The position numbers and the translations under genes are program-made. The notes beneath the pieces were generated by a model. The model was not told the DNA's origin and did not search any database. It saw nothing but the letters and a program-made list of their open reading frames with translations. Positions 8,020 to 17,500 of a stretch of 64,000 nt of DNA are shown here, one piece after another; position 1 is the first letter of the stretch; every line of letters starts with the position of its first letter. Source of the stretch: Sphingomonas sp. (GTDB taxonomy: Bacteria; Pseudomonadota; Alphaproteobacteria; Sphingomonadales; Sphingomonadaceae); the NCBI GenBank assembly GCA_019635535.1, contig JAHBZH010000001.1, forward strand, positions 565,001-629,000, written 5' to 3'.

Positions 8020-8763
8020 ATGAGGATCAATTTCAGCGACAATTCGACCAGCGCCGCTCAGCGGCTGGCCCATCATCACCGTGCCGGGCGCGGGCCGACC
8101 ATCGTCTTCCTGCCCGGCTACATGTCGGACATGGAAGGGACCAAGGCGCTGGCGCTCGATGCCTGGGCCGAGGCCGAGGGGCGGGCAATGCTGCGCTTCG
8201 ACTATACGGGCTGCGGCGCCAGCCCGGGCGAATTCGAGGAACAGACCCTCGCCCAGTGGCGCGACGACGTGCTGGCGATGATCGACGAAGTGGCGGGCGG
8301 GCCGGTCGTGCTGGTCGGCTCGTCGATGGGCGGTTGGCTGATGCTGCTCGCCGCGCTCGCCCGGCCGGAGCAGGTGAGAGGTCTGGTCGGCATTGCCGCC
8401 GCGCCGGACTTCACCGGCTGGGGCTTCACCGAGGAGCAGAAGCTCACCATCCTGCGCGGGGGCCGGCTGGTCGAGGAAACGCCTTATGGCGACCAGCCCT
8501 ATGTCACCAGCCGCGCCTTCTGGGAGAGCGGCGAATCGCTCCGGCTCATGCACGCGCCGCTCACCATCGATTGCCCTATCCGGCTGCTGCACGGACAGGA
8601 GGACAGGGACGTAGCCTGGACCTGGGCGCCGGAAATCGCCCGGCTCGCGCGTTCAGCCGACGTGCAGGTGACCTTGATCAAGGACGGCGACCACCGCCTG
8701 TCGCGCCCCGGCGATCTCGCTGTGCTGATCGCGACGGTGAAGACGCTGATGGAGCAATTGTGA
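8020..8763 (+). CDS. Alpha/beta hydrolase
   Basis: A 247-residue serine hydrolase of the alpha/beta fold. The nucleophile elbow GSSMGG places the Ser at 102; an acid in LLHGQEDRD (near 202) and a His in DGDHRL (near 228) complete the triad. The oxyanion strand is FLPGYMSDMEG. Size and motifs resemble the ABHD10-like / carboxylesterase group that cleaves small acyl esters or thioesters; the true substrate is unknown. No signal peptide, so cytoplasmic. Its TGA overlaps the GTG start of the following TPR gene. Confidence 0.88.
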   Translation: MRINFSDNSTSAAQRLAHHHRAGRGPTIVFLPGYMSDMEGTKALALDAWAEAEGRAMLRFDYTGCGASPGEFEEQTLAQWRDDVLAMIDEVAGGPVVLVGSSMGGWLMLLAALARPEQVRGLVGIAAAPDFTGWGFTEEQKLTILRGGRLVEETPYGDQPYVTSRAFWESGESLRLMHAPLTIDCPIRLLHGQEDRDVAWTWAPEIARLARSADVQVTLIKDGDHRLSRPGDLAVLIATVKTLMEQL

Positions 8764-9548
8764 CCCCTTTCCTGATCGCGCTTGCGCTGCAGGGCGCCGC
8801 GCCGGCCGCCGAAGACACCGTCGCGCTCGAACGTTATGCCGCCTGCATCGACCTGGTGCAGGCCGACGCGGAGCGCGCGATCGAGATGGCGAGCGCATGG
8901 CGGGTGGAGGGCGGCGGCCTGCATGCCCGCCAGTGCCTGGGCCTCGCTTATGTCGCGCTGGAGCGCTGGGCGCCGGCGGCGACAGTCTACGAGCAGGCCG
9001 CGCGCGAGGCCGAAGCGGCAAACGATACCCGCCTCGCCGATTTCCATGTGAAGGCCGGCAATGCCTGGCTCGCGGCCAGCGAGCCGACCCGCGCCGTGCA
9101 GGCGCTCGATGCCGCACTCGCCGCGCCGCACCTCAGCGACGAGTTGCGCGGCGAGGTCCATCTCGATCGGGCCCGGGCCCTCGTCGCGCTCGGCAGTGTC
9201 GCCGGCGCGCGAACCGATCTCGATGAAGGGCTGCGGCTGGTGCCGTCCGATCCCTTCGCTTGGTACCTTTCCGCCGCGCTCGCCCGGCGTCAGGGCGATG
9301 CTGCCCGCGCGCGGACCGACATCACCCGCGCGCTGGAGATGGCCGCCGACCATCCCGACATCGTCCTGCTCGCCGGCACGATCGCGGGCGAGGCGGGCGA
9401 CATGACCGAGGCGGAACGCCTCTACCGGCGGGTCGCCGAGGGCGCGCCCGACAGCGAGGCCGGTCGCATCGCCCGGGCCAGTTTGGATACCCTGCGTGAG
9501 GTCGAAGTCGATGCGCCCCGCCCCGCGCCCGCGCCTCAACCCAGATAG
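8760..9548 (+). CDS. Tetratricopeptide-repeat protein with signal sequence
   Basis: A 262-residue protein starting at a GTG that overlaps the hydrolase stop (GTGA). A short hydrophobic N-terminus ending near APAAE suggests export to the periplasm. From about residue 30 to 245 come helical repeats with TPR spacing: the clearest are around AWLAASEPTRAVQALDAAL, the next at residues 125-160, and EAGDMTEAERLYRRVAE. The C-terminus is a Pro/Ala tail. TPR proteins mediate protein contacts; the partner is unknown. The 3' end overlaps the convergent SIMPL gene by 13 bp. Confidence 0.82.
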   Translation: MTPFLIALALQGAAPAAEDTVALERYAACIDLVQADAERAIEMASAWRVEGGGLHARQCLGLAYVALERWAPAATVYEQAAREAEAANDTRLADFHVKAGNAWLAASEPTRAVQALDAALAAPHLSDELRGEVHLDRARALVALGSVAGARTDLDEGLRLVPSDPFAWYLSAALARRQGDAARARTDITRALEMAADHPDIVLLAGTIAGEAGDMTEAERLYRRVAEGAPDSEAGRIARASLDTLREVEVDAPRPAPAPQPR

Positions 9549-10270
9549 AATTCGATCGTCGTCACCACCCGCACTTTCTGGTTGGGCGAGTCCCGTCCGC
9601 CATAGCCTTCCTCCGACACGTCGCCGTCGCGCGGCCCGATCGAGAAATAGCCCTGAGTGGCGGAACGGATGCCGCCCACGCTGGTGCCCGAATCCTCGGC
9701 GAACTGCTCGGCGCCCTCGCGCGCGTTGCGCGTCGCTTCGGCGATCATCTCCGGCTTGATATCGTTGAGACGGGTGAAGATGTACTGCATCCCCGACCCC
9801 TCCTGCAGCCCGACGCCCGCGCGGATCAACTCGAACTGGCGAGCATAAGCGCGCTGGGCGCGGGCGACATCCTCGGAACGGAACTGGAGGCGGCGGCCGA
9901 CCGTGACGATGTTCGCGCCCCGCTCGCTGCTGTAATAGGAACTGACCGAGCCGCCCGCATCGCTCACCGCCTCGTCCGGAAAGCCGGCGGCGCGGAAGAA
10001 GTCGCGGATGCGGCGGGTGTCCTCCTCGATCTTGCCCTGCACGGCGGCGAGCTCGGTGCCGTTAGCGGACAGGTTGATCGTCCAGGTGGCGAGATTGGCG
10101 GTCACGTCGCGCTCGGCCAGCCCACGCATCGTCACCGCCCGATCGGCCATGCGCGCCCGTTTGAGCCCGTCGCCGAGCAGATAGCCGCCGGCGATGATGC
10201 TGGCGGCAAGGATCAGGACGGCGATCAGGATGGTGGCGCGCTGCTGCTTGTCTTGGATCCCTTCGGACAT
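9536..10270 (-). CDS. SIMPL-domain (DUF541) protein
   Basis: A 244-residue protein anchored by one N-terminal transmembrane helix (ATILIAVLILAASIIAGGYL, about 12-31) with the rest in the periplasm. The body matches the SIMPL/DUF541 family: RGLAERDV near the start, a central VGRRLQFRSEDVARA region, and EATRNAREGAEQFAEDSG before the C-terminal strand VRVVTTIEFYLG. The family forms oligomeric rings in some bacteria and is implicated in oxidative-stress protection, but no reaction is established. A GGAGGA ribosome site lies 6 nt upstream. Confidence 0.88.
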   Translation of the reverse strand: MSEGIQDKQQRATILIAVLILAASIIAGGYLLGDGLKRARMADRAVTMRGLAERDVTANLATWTINLSANGTELAAVQGKIEEDTRRIRDFFRAAGFPDEAVSDAGGSVSSYYSSERGANIVTVGRRLQFRSEDVARAQRAYARQFELIRAGVGLQEGSGMQYIFTRLNDIKPEMIAEATRNAREGAEQFAEDSGTSVGGIRSATQGYFSIGPRDGDVSEEGYGGRDSPNQKVRVVTTIEFYLG

Positions 10271-10358
10271 GGCGATTCCTCCCCGCCCGGCACGAACGCG
10301 CCGGGACGATCATCTATCTCACGGCGGCGATGAACCGTGCATTTATGTGGACAAGCCG

Positions 10359-11387
10359 TTATCCCGGATCGGTCAGCATACGGGTTCGCTGCGCCGTGAG
10401 CCAGGCGGCCAGGTGATCGCGCGGCATGGCGGGATAAGCGCGCGCCGCGAAGGCGAGGAAGGTGTCGCGGTAGCGCAGCCAGGCCCGCTGCGCCGCGCGC
10501 ACCTGCTCCCAAGTCACCGTGCCCCGCGCTTCGCGCCACAGCTCTTCCCGCCGGGCCGTATAAGCCGAGTTGAGCGCCGCATCGGCTTCAGCGAAGGCGG
10601 CGGCGGGCAAGCGGCGCGCATCGAGCCGCCGCATCGTATCGAGAAAGGCCTCGTGCGCCGCTTCGCGCGCGCCGATCGATAGCGCGACGCGAAGCGTGCC
10701 GGACATATCGACCTCGCCGTCGCCATGCGCGCCGATGAAGGCGTCGCGCGCCGCCTCCAGCGCGGCATAGGCCCGGCGCTGGGGCGGCGTCAGTCGCTCG
10801 TTCAGGGCGGCGAGCGCCGCCGCCCGCCCGACCTCGGCGATCCTTGCCTCGTGACCGGCACAATAGCCGGCGGCGAGACCGCTGGTGATGTCGTCGCAAT
10901 AGTGGAAATCGGTGTCCGTCCAGCCTTGCGCCCTGAGTTCGGCGAGACGAGTCACGCGCCCATGCGATTCCATCGGCGCGCCTTCGACATTGCAAGCGAG
11001 GTGCGTCGCGACATCGAAGTCGCGGCGCGCGCCGACGCCGTTGGCGTAAATGGTCATCAGGATCACGCGTCCCGACAGCGGCGCATGATCGCGCTCTTCC
11101 GCGATCTCGGCGAAAGCGCAGAGCCGCGCCCGTTCCGGATCGGCCGGCATGCCGATGCCGTAATAGAGCACTTCGGAATCGCAGCCGGCGAGCGACGCGC
11201 GCATCGCGGCGTCGGGCCGGTCCGAGGCGGGCGGTTCGCGGTCCCGCACCTGCCGGCACAAGGCGCGCGAAGGCTCGAAAGCCGGATTGTCGGCGAAGAC
11301 GTCGTCGCCCTCGCCCCAATCCTGGGCCAGCGCGGCGCCGAAGAGCCCCGTCGCCAGCATCGCGGTCAGCACGGCTTTGGTCTTCAT
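10359..11387 (-). CDS. LprI-like (DUF1311) periplasmic protein
   Basis: A 342-residue secreted protein with a signal peptide ending at LFGAALAQ. The C-terminal half (about 205-335) matches the lysozyme-inhibitor LprI/DUF1311 domain, with two copies of the pattern AxxAWxxYRDxF-like helices (clearest in RAAQRAWLRYRDTFLAFAA). The N-terminal half has paired cysteines (LAGCDSEVLYYGIGM and RLCAFAEIAEE) and resembles a Sel1-like helical region. LprI domains inhibit host lysozyme in Mycobacterium; here the role is unproven. Confidence 0.78.
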   Translation of the reverse strand: MKTKAVLTAMLATGLFGAALAQDWGEGDDVFADNPAFEPSRALCRQVRDREPPASDRPDAAMRASLAGCDSEVLYYGIGMPADPERARLCAFAEIAEERDHAPLSGRVILMTIYANGVGARRDFDVATHLACNVEGAPMESHGRVTRLAELRAQGWTDTDFHYCDDITSGLAAGYCAGHEARIAEVGRAAALAALNERLTPPQRRAYAALEAARDAFIGAHGDGEVDMSGTLRVALSIGAREAAHEAFLDTMRRLDARRLPAAAFAEADAALNSAYTARREELWREARGTVTWEQVRAAQRAWLRYRDTFLAFAARAYPAMPRDHLAAWLTAQRTRMLTDPG

Positions 11388-11485
11388 GCGCGCCCCCGTC
11401 TGTGGCAGAGGAAAATCCTAGGCGCTCATGCGTTTCGCCACAATCCAACGCGGCCGGGCGCCAGCGACAGGGCCGAGCAACGACC

Positions 11486-11899
11486 ATGAAATATCTTCAC
11501 ACCATGATTCGCATTTCCGATCCGGGGGAGACGCTGCGCTTCTTCTCCGTCCTCGGGCTTGAGGAAATCCGGCGAATGGAAAATGAGCAAGGTCGCTTCA
11601 CCCTCATCTTCCTCGCCGCGCCGGGCGACGAGCAGGCGCAGGTCGAGCTCACCCATAATTGGGACGAGGCGGACTATGGCGAGGGCCGCAATTTCGGCCA
11701 TCTCGCCTATCGGGTCGAGAATATCTACGAGAGCTGCCAGCGGCTGATGGACGCCGGCTACACGATCAACCGGCCGCCACGCGACGGCCATATGGCCTTC
11801 GTGCGCACACCCGACAATGTCTCGATCGAGCTGCTGCAGGACGGCCGGCTGGAACCCGCCGAGCCTTGGGCATCTATGCCCAATACGGGCCATTGGTGA
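11486..11899 (+). CDS. gloA: Lactoylglutathione lyase-like VOC-fold protein (glyoxalase I)
   Basis: A 137-residue single VOC-domain protein. Its position directly before gloB, with overlapping TGATG, supports a role in detoxifying methylglyoxal as the hemithioacetal with glutathione. Family residues visible are the N-terminal HTMIRISD (metal-ligand His), a central ELTHNWD (Glu), NFGHLAYRVEN (His) and C-terminal SIELLQ (Glu), the four classical metal ligands. The start at 11486 (MKYLHTMIRI) matches the family; an upstream in-frame extension is not conserved. Nickel or zinc use cannot be told. Confidence 0.92.
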   Translation: MKYLHTMIRISDPGETLRFFSVLGLEEIRRMENEQGRFTLIFLAAPGDEQAQVELTHNWDEADYGEGRNFGHLAYRVENIYESCQRLMDAGYTINRPPRDGHMAFVRTPDNVSIELLQDGRLEPAEPWASMPNTGHW

Positions 11900-12621
11900 T
11901 GATCGAAGTCGTCCGCATCCCGGTTCTGTCCGACAATTATGTCTGGCTCGCGCACGAGCCGGAGAGCGGCGAGACGGCGGTGATCGACCCGGCGGTGGCC
12001 GAGCCGGTGCTGGCGGAGGCGGCGCGGCGGGGATGGACGATCAGCCAGATCTGGACCACCCACTGGCATGGCGACCACACCGGCGGGAATGCGGCGATCA
12101 AGGCGGCGACGGGCTGCACGGTCATCGGCCCCGCCGCCGAGGCCCAACGCATTCCGACGCTGGACCGCCTGGTCGGCGAAGGCGACCGGGTTGCGCTCGG
12201 CGAGGCCGAAGCGGATGTGCTGGAGGTGCCGGCCCATACTGCCGGCCATATCGCTTATCACCTGCCCGAGGAGGCCACGCTCTTCATCGGCGACACCCTG
12301 TTCGCGATGGGTTGCGGTCGGCTGTTCGAAGGCACGCCGGCCCAGATGCACGCCAATCTCCAGCGCCTTGCCGGGCTGGCGCCCGACACTCTCGTCTATT
12401 GCGCGCACGAATATACGCTGGCGAACGGCCGCTTCGCGCTCACCGTCGAGCCGGACAATGATGCGCTGCGCGAGCGGATGGCGAAGGTCGAGGCGGCGCG
12501 CGCTGCTGGCGAGCCGACCGTGCCGACCACGATCGCCGACGAAAGGGCGACCAACCCCTTCATGCGCGCCGGCTCGGTCGAGGAACTGGCCGCGCGGCGG
12601 GCAGCGAAGGACGCTTTCTAG
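11899..12621 (+). CDS. gloB: Hydroxyacylglutathione hydrolase (glyoxalase II)
   Basis: A 240-residue metallo-beta-lactamase-fold enzyme that hydrolyses S-lactoylglutathione to lactate and glutathione. The metal-binding signature THWHGDHTGG lies near residue 54, followed by PAHTAGHIAYH, FIGDTLFAMGCGRLFEG and YCAHEYT, and the C-terminal glutathione-contact region with NPFMR. Length is normal. The ATG shares its A with the stop of the glyoxalase I gene, so the two steps are co-translated. Confidence 0.96.
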   Translation: MIEVVRIPVLSDNYVWLAHEPESGETAVIDPAVAEPVLAEAARRGWTISQIWTTHWHGDHTGGNAAIKAATGCTVIGPAAEAQRIPTLDRLVGEGDRVALGEAEADVLEVPAHTAGHIAYHLPEEATLFIGDTLFAMGCGRLFEGTPAQMHANLQRLAGLAPDTLVYCAHEYTLANGRFALTVEPDNDALRERMAKVEAARAAGEPTVPTTIADERATNPFMRAGSVEELAARRAAKDAF

Positions 12622-12630
12622 CGCCGGAAG

Positions 12631-14451
12631 CTAACGTTTGTAGAGTGCGTCCAGCCGTTCGCCGTACAGCCCCTTGATGACATGGCGCCGGATCTTGATC
12701 GAGGGCGTGAGCTGCTCGTTCTCGACCGTGAAGGGCTCGTCCGCGATGATGAAGCGGCGGACCTTCTCGATCACCGACAGCTCCTTGTTCACCCGGTCCA
12801 CCGCCTCGGACACGGCGCGGATATAGTCCGGGTCCTTGGACAGGACGGCGAAATGGCAGGTCCGCCGGTTGGCGACGCACCATTCGGCCGACCATTCCGG
12901 ATCGGGAACGATCAGTCCGACCAGATAGGGTCGCTTGTCGCCGACCACCATCGCCTGCAGGATCTCGGCCTGGAGGGTAAGCATCCCCTCCACCTTCTGC
13001 GGCGAGACATTGTCGCCCTTGTCGTTGACGATCAGGTCCTTCTTGCGGTCGGTGATGACGATCCGCCCGGCCTCGTCGATATGGCCGACATCGCCGGTGT
13101 GCAGCCAGATGCCCGCGCCCGGCTCGCCCTCCGGCGCCTTCAGCACCCGGTCGGTCTCCGCCTGGTTGCGCCAGTAACCGTGCATGACCAGCTCGCCGCG
13201 CACGAGGATTTCGCCGTCCTGCGCGATCTTGACCTCGACGCCGTCCATCGGCGGGCCGACCGTGTCCATCTTGAGCCCCGCTTTGGGCCGGTTGCACGAG
13301 ATGACCGGCGCCGCCTCGGTCTGGCCGTAACCCTGGAGTAAGGTGAGACCGAGCGAGTGGAAGAAGATGCCGACCTCGGGGTTGAGCGGCGCGCCGCCGG
13401 AGACCATCGCCTTGATCCGCCCGCCGAACTTCTTCGCGATCTTCGGCCGCAACGTGCGGCTGAGAAACAGGTTCATCGGCTGGTCCCAGACGGGCACGGA
13501 GCCGCCATAGTCCTTGGCGCCGATCGAAAGGGCGCGGCCCATCAGGTAGTTGGTCAGCTTCCCCTGCTTTTCCACTTGCTTCAAAATGCGCTGGCGCAGC
13601 ACCTCGAACAGGCGCGGTACGACCACCATGATCGTCGGGCGTACCTCCTCGATATTGGAGGCGAGCTTCTCCAGCCCTTCGGAATAATATATCTGGCCGC
13701 CCAGCCCGATCGGGAACATCTGCCCGCCCGAATGTTCATAGGCGTGAGAGGCCGGCAGGAAGGACAGGAAAATCTCGTCGCCCCAGCCGAAATCCTCGGC
13801 GATCAAGGCGGCACAGCCCTCGATGTTGGTCAGGATCGCGCCATGATGCTGCATCACGCCGCGCGGCGCCCCGCCGGTGCCGGACGTGTAGATGATGCAG
13901 GCGAGATCGGACCGGGCGAAGGTCGCGCCGGCCGCGCAGGCCTCGGGATCGGTCATCTCCGCCGCGATCAGCGCCCGCCAGTCGTGGAGCCGGACATTGC
14001 CCGCCTGGCCGAGGCCGGAGAGCGGCCCGTCGATCATCGCGACATGCTCGCAGCCCGAGCTGCGCACCGCGGCGGGCAGCAGCGTCTTGGCGAGCTTGGC
14101 CGTCGAGACGATCACGGCGCGCGCGCCGCTGTCGTCGATAATGTGCTGATGATCGCGCTCGGTATTGGTCGTGTAGGTCGGCACGGTGACGCAGCCGGCG
14201 GCCATGATCGCGAGATCGGAGATCAGCCATTCGGGGCGATTCTCCGACACCAGCATCACCCGGTCGCCATTGCCCAGACCCAGCCTGTTCAGCGCCGAGG
14301 CGAGATTGGCGACCTGCTCGGCCGCCATCTTCCAGCTTGTCGAGCGCCATTCGCCGTCCTGCTTCGCCCAGAGGAAGGGGGCGTCGCCGCGTTCGCGCGC
14401 CCGGACGAAGAACATCGCCACCAGATTCGGAAAATGCTCCAGCCGCCGCAT
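12631..14451 (-). CDS. Long-chain acyl-CoA synthetase (AMP-forming)
   Basis: A 606-residue ANL-superfamily enzyme activating fatty acids to acyl-CoA via acyl-adenylate. The P-loop-like motif is YTSGTGGAPRGVM (near 190), followed by the GYGQTEAAP motif, GWLHTGD-like (IWLHTGDVGHID) and the hinge region ITDRKKDLIV. Very similar to the FadD15/long-chain group with the large C-terminal domain. The start at 14451 has GGGAGG 5 nt upstream; a GTG 21 nt earlier is less likely. Membrane-associated cytoplasmic enzyme. It converges on gloB with 9 bp between. Confidence 0.93.
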   Translation of the reverse strand: MRRLEHFPNLVAMFFVRARERGDAPFLWAKQDGEWRSTSWKMAAEQVANLASALNRLGLGNGDRVMLVSENRPEWLISDLAIMAAGCVTVPTYTTNTERDHQHIIDDSGARAVIVSTAKLAKTLLPAAVRSSGCEHVAMIDGPLSGLGQAGNVRLHDWRALIAAEMTDPEACAAGATFARSDLACIIYTSGTGGAPRGVMQHHGAILTNIEGCAALIAEDFGWGDEIFLSFLPASHAYEHSGGQMFPIGLGGQIYYSEGLEKLASNIEEVRPTIMVVVPRLFEVLRQRILKQVEKQGKLTNYLMGRALSIGAKDYGGSVPVWDQPMNLFLSRTLRPKIAKKFGGRIKAMVSGGAPLNPEVGIFFHSLGLTLLQGYGQTEAAPVISCNRPKAGLKMDTVGPPMDGVEVKIAQDGEILVRGELVMHGYWRNQAETDRVLKAPEGEPGAGIWLHTGDVGHIDEAGRIVITDRKKDLIVNDKGDNVSPQKVEGMLTLQAEILQAMVVGDKRPYLVGLIVPDPEWSAEWCVANRRTCHFAVLSKDPDYIRAVSEAVDRVNKELSVIEKVRRFIIADEPFTVENEQLTPSIKIRRHVIKGLYGERLDALYKR

Positions 14452-14599
14452 CGTGCCTCCCGTCATCCGCACGGTTTTCCCGCGTCGAAAGAGCCTTCCT
14501 AATGTGCGAATCGATGGAGCGCCACGGCGATCAGCGGTGGACGCCTCCCCCCGGCTTGGCTAGGTCCGCCTGACCCTCAGGTGGTGCGAGGCCGAAAGC

Positions 14600-16324
14600 A
14601 TGAATCTTCTGTCGCGTCTGCTTTGCTTGTTGGCAGTTCTTGCCCTGCCGGGCTGCGCGACTGCGGCGCCCGAGGTGCGCGCCGAGCCCGCACAGGCACA
14701 GACGCAAATCTACGTGATCGCCGCCAACCCGCTCGCGGCCGAGGCGGGCATGAACGTGCTGCGCCAGGGCGGCAGCGCCGTCGATGCCGCGATCGCGGTC
14801 CAGGCGATGCTCTCGCTGGTCGAGCCGCAAAGTTCCGGCCTCGGCGGCGGCGGCTTCATGACCCATTACGATGCGGCGTCGGGCCGGGTGAACGTCTATG
14901 ACGGCCGCGAGACCGCGCCGGCGGGCGCGACGCCGGACATGTTCGTCGGCGGCGACGGCAATGCGCTGCCCTTCCGTGAGGCGGTGGTGAGCGGCCGGGC
15001 GACGGGCGTACCCGGCGTGGTGCGGATGCTGGACTTCGCCCATCGCGCGCATGGCCGGCTGCCCTGGAGCAGCCTGTTCGGCGAGGCAGAACGCGCCGCG
15101 CGCGACGGCTTCGCGATCAGTCCGCGCCTCGGCCGGTTCATCCACGGCAATGCGCCGCAAAACGCGATGCCGGACGTGCGCGCCTATTTCAGCGGCCCCG
15201 ACGGCGTGCTGTTGCGCACCGGCGACACATTGCGCAATCCCGCTTATGCCGAGTTCCTCTCCCGCCTCGCGGTGCAGGGTTCGGACGCGCTCTATCGCGG
15301 GCCGACCGCCGAGCGGATCGTCGCCCGTACCCGCGCCGGCGCGCTGCCCGGCACGATGACCCTGGCCGATCTCGAAGCTTATCAGCCGGCGCAGCGCGAG
15401 CCGCTGTGCGGCGCCTATCGCGCCTACCGGATATGCGTGCCGCCGCCGCCGTCCAGCGGCGTCGCCGTGCTGCAATTGCTGGCGATGCTCGAACATACCG
15501 ACATCGCCGCCCACGGCCCCGCCGATCCACAAGGCTGGTTCCTGTTCGCGGAGGCGAGCCGGCTCATATACGCCGACCGTGATCTTTACGTCGGCGATCC
15601 GGCCTTCATCTCCGTACCGATCGCCGGCTTGCTCGATCCGGCCTATGTCGCTGAGAGGGCCGCGCTGATCGGCCCGCGCGCGGCGGCGCAGCCCCCGCTG
15701 CCCGGCACGCCGCCCGGTGCGCCGGTGGCGGCGCGCGATGCGACCCGCGAGCCCGCCGGCACCACCCATTTCATCGTCGGCGACGCGCAGGGCAATGTCG
15801 TTTCGATGACCGCCACGGTCGAATCGCTGTTCGGCTCGGGCCGGATGGTCGACGGCTTCTTCCTCAACAACCAAATGACCGATTTCTCCTTCCTGCCGCG
15901 CGACGCGCAGGGGCGGCCCGCCGCCAATGCGGTGGCGCCGGGCAAAAGGCCGCGCTCGTCGATGCTGCCGGCGATCCTGCTCGATGCCGAGGGCCGGTTC
16001 GCGGGCGCGCTCGGCTCGCCGGGGGGCAATGCCATCCTCGCTTATGTCGGCAAGGCGATGATCGGCGTGGTCGACTGGGGACTGCCCGTGCAGGAGGCCA
16101 TCGCGCTGCCAAACCTCATCGCGCGCGGCGGCAATTTCAATGGTGAGGCGGACCGGTTTCCGCCCGGCGTGGTCGAGGCGCTCGCTGCGCGCGGCATCGC
16201 GGTGCGGCCGGGGCAGGGCGAGGATTCGGGCCTGCACGGCGTCATCCTGCGCGACGGCCGGATCGACGGCGGCGCCGATCCGCGCCGCGAGGGGGTCGTC
16301 CTGATCGAGCCGGCGCCGCGCTAG
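14600..16324 (+). CDS. ggt: Gamma-glutamyltransferase, predicted lipoprotein
   Basis: A 574-residue proenzyme that cleaves gamma-glutamyl bonds of glutathione in the periplasm. A hydrophobic N-terminus ends in a lipobox LPGC (Cys near 19), so it is probably lipid-anchored. Self-processing should occur before Thr388 in GTTHF, the catalytic nucleophile of the small subunit; SMTATVESLFGSG follows. The large subunit has the conserved QSSGLGGGGFM and RETAP motifs. The last 4 bases overlap pyrD, which is convergent. Confidence 0.94.
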   Translation: MNLLSRLLCLLAVLALPGCATAAPEVRAEPAQAQTQIYVIAANPLAAEAGMNVLRQGGSAVDAAIAVQAMLSLVEPQSSGLGGGGFMTHYDAASGRVNVYDGRETAPAGATPDMFVGGDGNALPFREAVVSGRATGVPGVVRMLDFAHRAHGRLPWSSLFGEAERAARDGFAISPRLGRFIHGNAPQNAMPDVRAYFSGPDGVLLRTGDTLRNPAYAEFLSRLAVQGSDALYRGPTAERIVARTRAGALPGTMTLADLEAYQPAQREPLCGAYRAYRICVPPPPSSGVAVLQLLAMLEHTDIAAHGPADPQGWFLFAEASRLIYADRDLYVGDPAFISVPIAGLLDPAYVAERAALIGPRAAAQPPLPGTPPGAPVAARDATREPAGTTHFIVGDAQGNVVSMTATVESLFGSGRMVDGFFLNNQMTDFSFLPRDAQGRPAANAVAPGKRPRSSMLPAILLDAEGRFAGALGSPGGNAILAYVGKAMIGVVDWGLPVQEAIALPNLIARGGNFNGEADRFPPGVVEALAARGIAVRPGQGEDSGLHGVILRDGRIDGGADPRREGVVLIEPAPR

Positions 16325-17358
16325 GGCGCGGCGGTGCCGATGGCTTCGGCGACCGAGGCAAAGCCATCCCGCGCCAGCAGCAGCTTCAGCTCGCGACCGA
16401 TCTCGCCCGCCAGTCCGGGGCCGCGATAGACGAGCGCGCTGTAGAGCTGGACCAGGCTCGCCCCGGAGCGGATGCGATCGAAAGCATCGACGCCGTTCTC
16501 GATCCCGCCCGCGGCGATCAGCGGCAGCGCGCCGCCCGTCGCCAGCCGGAAATCGCGCAGCCGCTCCAGTGCCAGCGCCTTCAACGGCGCGCCGGACAGG
16601 CCGCCCGCCTCGCCGCGATGGCGCGAGCGCAACATCGGCCGGCTGACCGTGGTGTTGGCGACGATCAGCGCATCCACGCCGCGCTCGATCGAAAGTTTGG
16701 AGATCGCATCCACGTCGGCCCGTTCCAGGTCCGGCGCGACCTTCAGGAAGACGGGCGGCCCCGCACCTCGCGCCTCGACCACGGCGGCGAGCAATTCGGC
16801 CAGCGCGCCTTCGTCCTGCAGCGCACGCAAGCCCGGCGTATTGGGCGAGGAGATGTTGACGGTAAGATAATCGGCCAGCCCCAGCATCGCCCGCACGCCA
16901 GCGGCATAATCCGCCACCCGATCCGAACTGTCCTTGTTGGCGCCGATATTGATGCCGACAACGCCGCGCCGACGATCACGCTTCGCCAGACGAGCGGCGG
17001 CGGCGGCCTGACCCTGATTGTTGAATCCCATTCGATTGATCACCGCCCGGTCCTCGGCGAGACGGAACAGGCGCGGTTTCGGATTGCCCTGCTGCGGGCG
17101 GGGGGTGAGCGTGCCGACCTCGACGAAGCCGAAGCCGAAGCCGAACATGTGCCGGAAGACCTCGGCATCCTTGTCGAAACCGGCGGCGAGCCCGACCGGA
17201 TTGGGAAAATCGAGGCCGGCGATGCGGATCGACAGGACCGGATCGGCCTTGGCCGGCAAGCCGGCGGGCATCAGCTTCAGCGCGCGGATCGTCGTCCTAT
17301 GGGCCCGCTCCGCGTCGAGCGCGAAAGCCAGCGGCCGAACGAGGGGATAGAGCGCCAT
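16321..17358 (-). CDS. pyrD: Dihydroorotate dehydrogenase (quinone), class 2
   Basis: The fourth step of pyrimidine synthesis: FMN-dependent oxidation of dihydroorotate to orotate with ubiquinone as acceptor, at the inner membrane. At 345 aa it has the N-terminal membrane-associating helix (YPLVRPLAFALDAERAH) that separates class 2 from class 1. FMN and substrate motifs seen are NPVGLAAGFDKDAE, NRMGFNNQG, NISSPNTPGLR with the class 2 catalytic Ser, and LIAAGGIENG. No pyrimidine genes are adjacent. Confidence 0.96.
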   Translation of the reverse strand: MALYPLVRPLAFALDAERAHRTTIRALKLMPAGLPAKADPVLSIRIAGLDFPNPVGLAAGFDKDAEVFRHMFGFGFGFVEVGTLTPRPQQGNPKPRLFRLAEDRAVINRMGFNNQGQAAAAARLAKRDRRRGVVGINIGANKDSSDRVADYAAGVRAMLGLADYLTVNISSPNTPGLRALQDEGALAELLAAVVEARGAGPPVFLKVAPDLERADVDAISKLSIERGVDALIVANTTVSRPMLRSRHRGEAGGLSGAPLKALALERLRDFRLATGGALPLIAAGGIENGVDAFDRIRSGASLVQLYSALVYRGPGLAGEIGRELKLLLARDGFASVAEAIGTAAP

Positions 17359-17468
17359 CGCCCGGCGCTATGGCATCGGGAAAGTGGCAGGTCAAAGCGC
17401 GGCCACCGACATGGGTTGATTTCGCCGCCCGATACGACCACATGCCAATCGGAACGAATCAGTCTGAT

Positions 17469-17485
17469 TTGAGAATGGTTCGCAA
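17469..17485 (+). promoter_or_regulatory. Iron-regulator-type inverted repeat before iscR
   Basis: TTGAGAA-TGG-TTCGCAA, 6 of 7 positions symmetric, 15 bp before the iscR start. Shape and position recall Fur/Irr family sites. It could serve iron-dependent control of the whole SUF operon; binding is not shown. Confidence 0.4.
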
Positions 17486-17500
17486 CAAGACACGGAAGAT

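Noticed and set aside
14531..16237. 568-codon antisense frame over ggt
   Set aside because: Shadow frame; ggt is clear.
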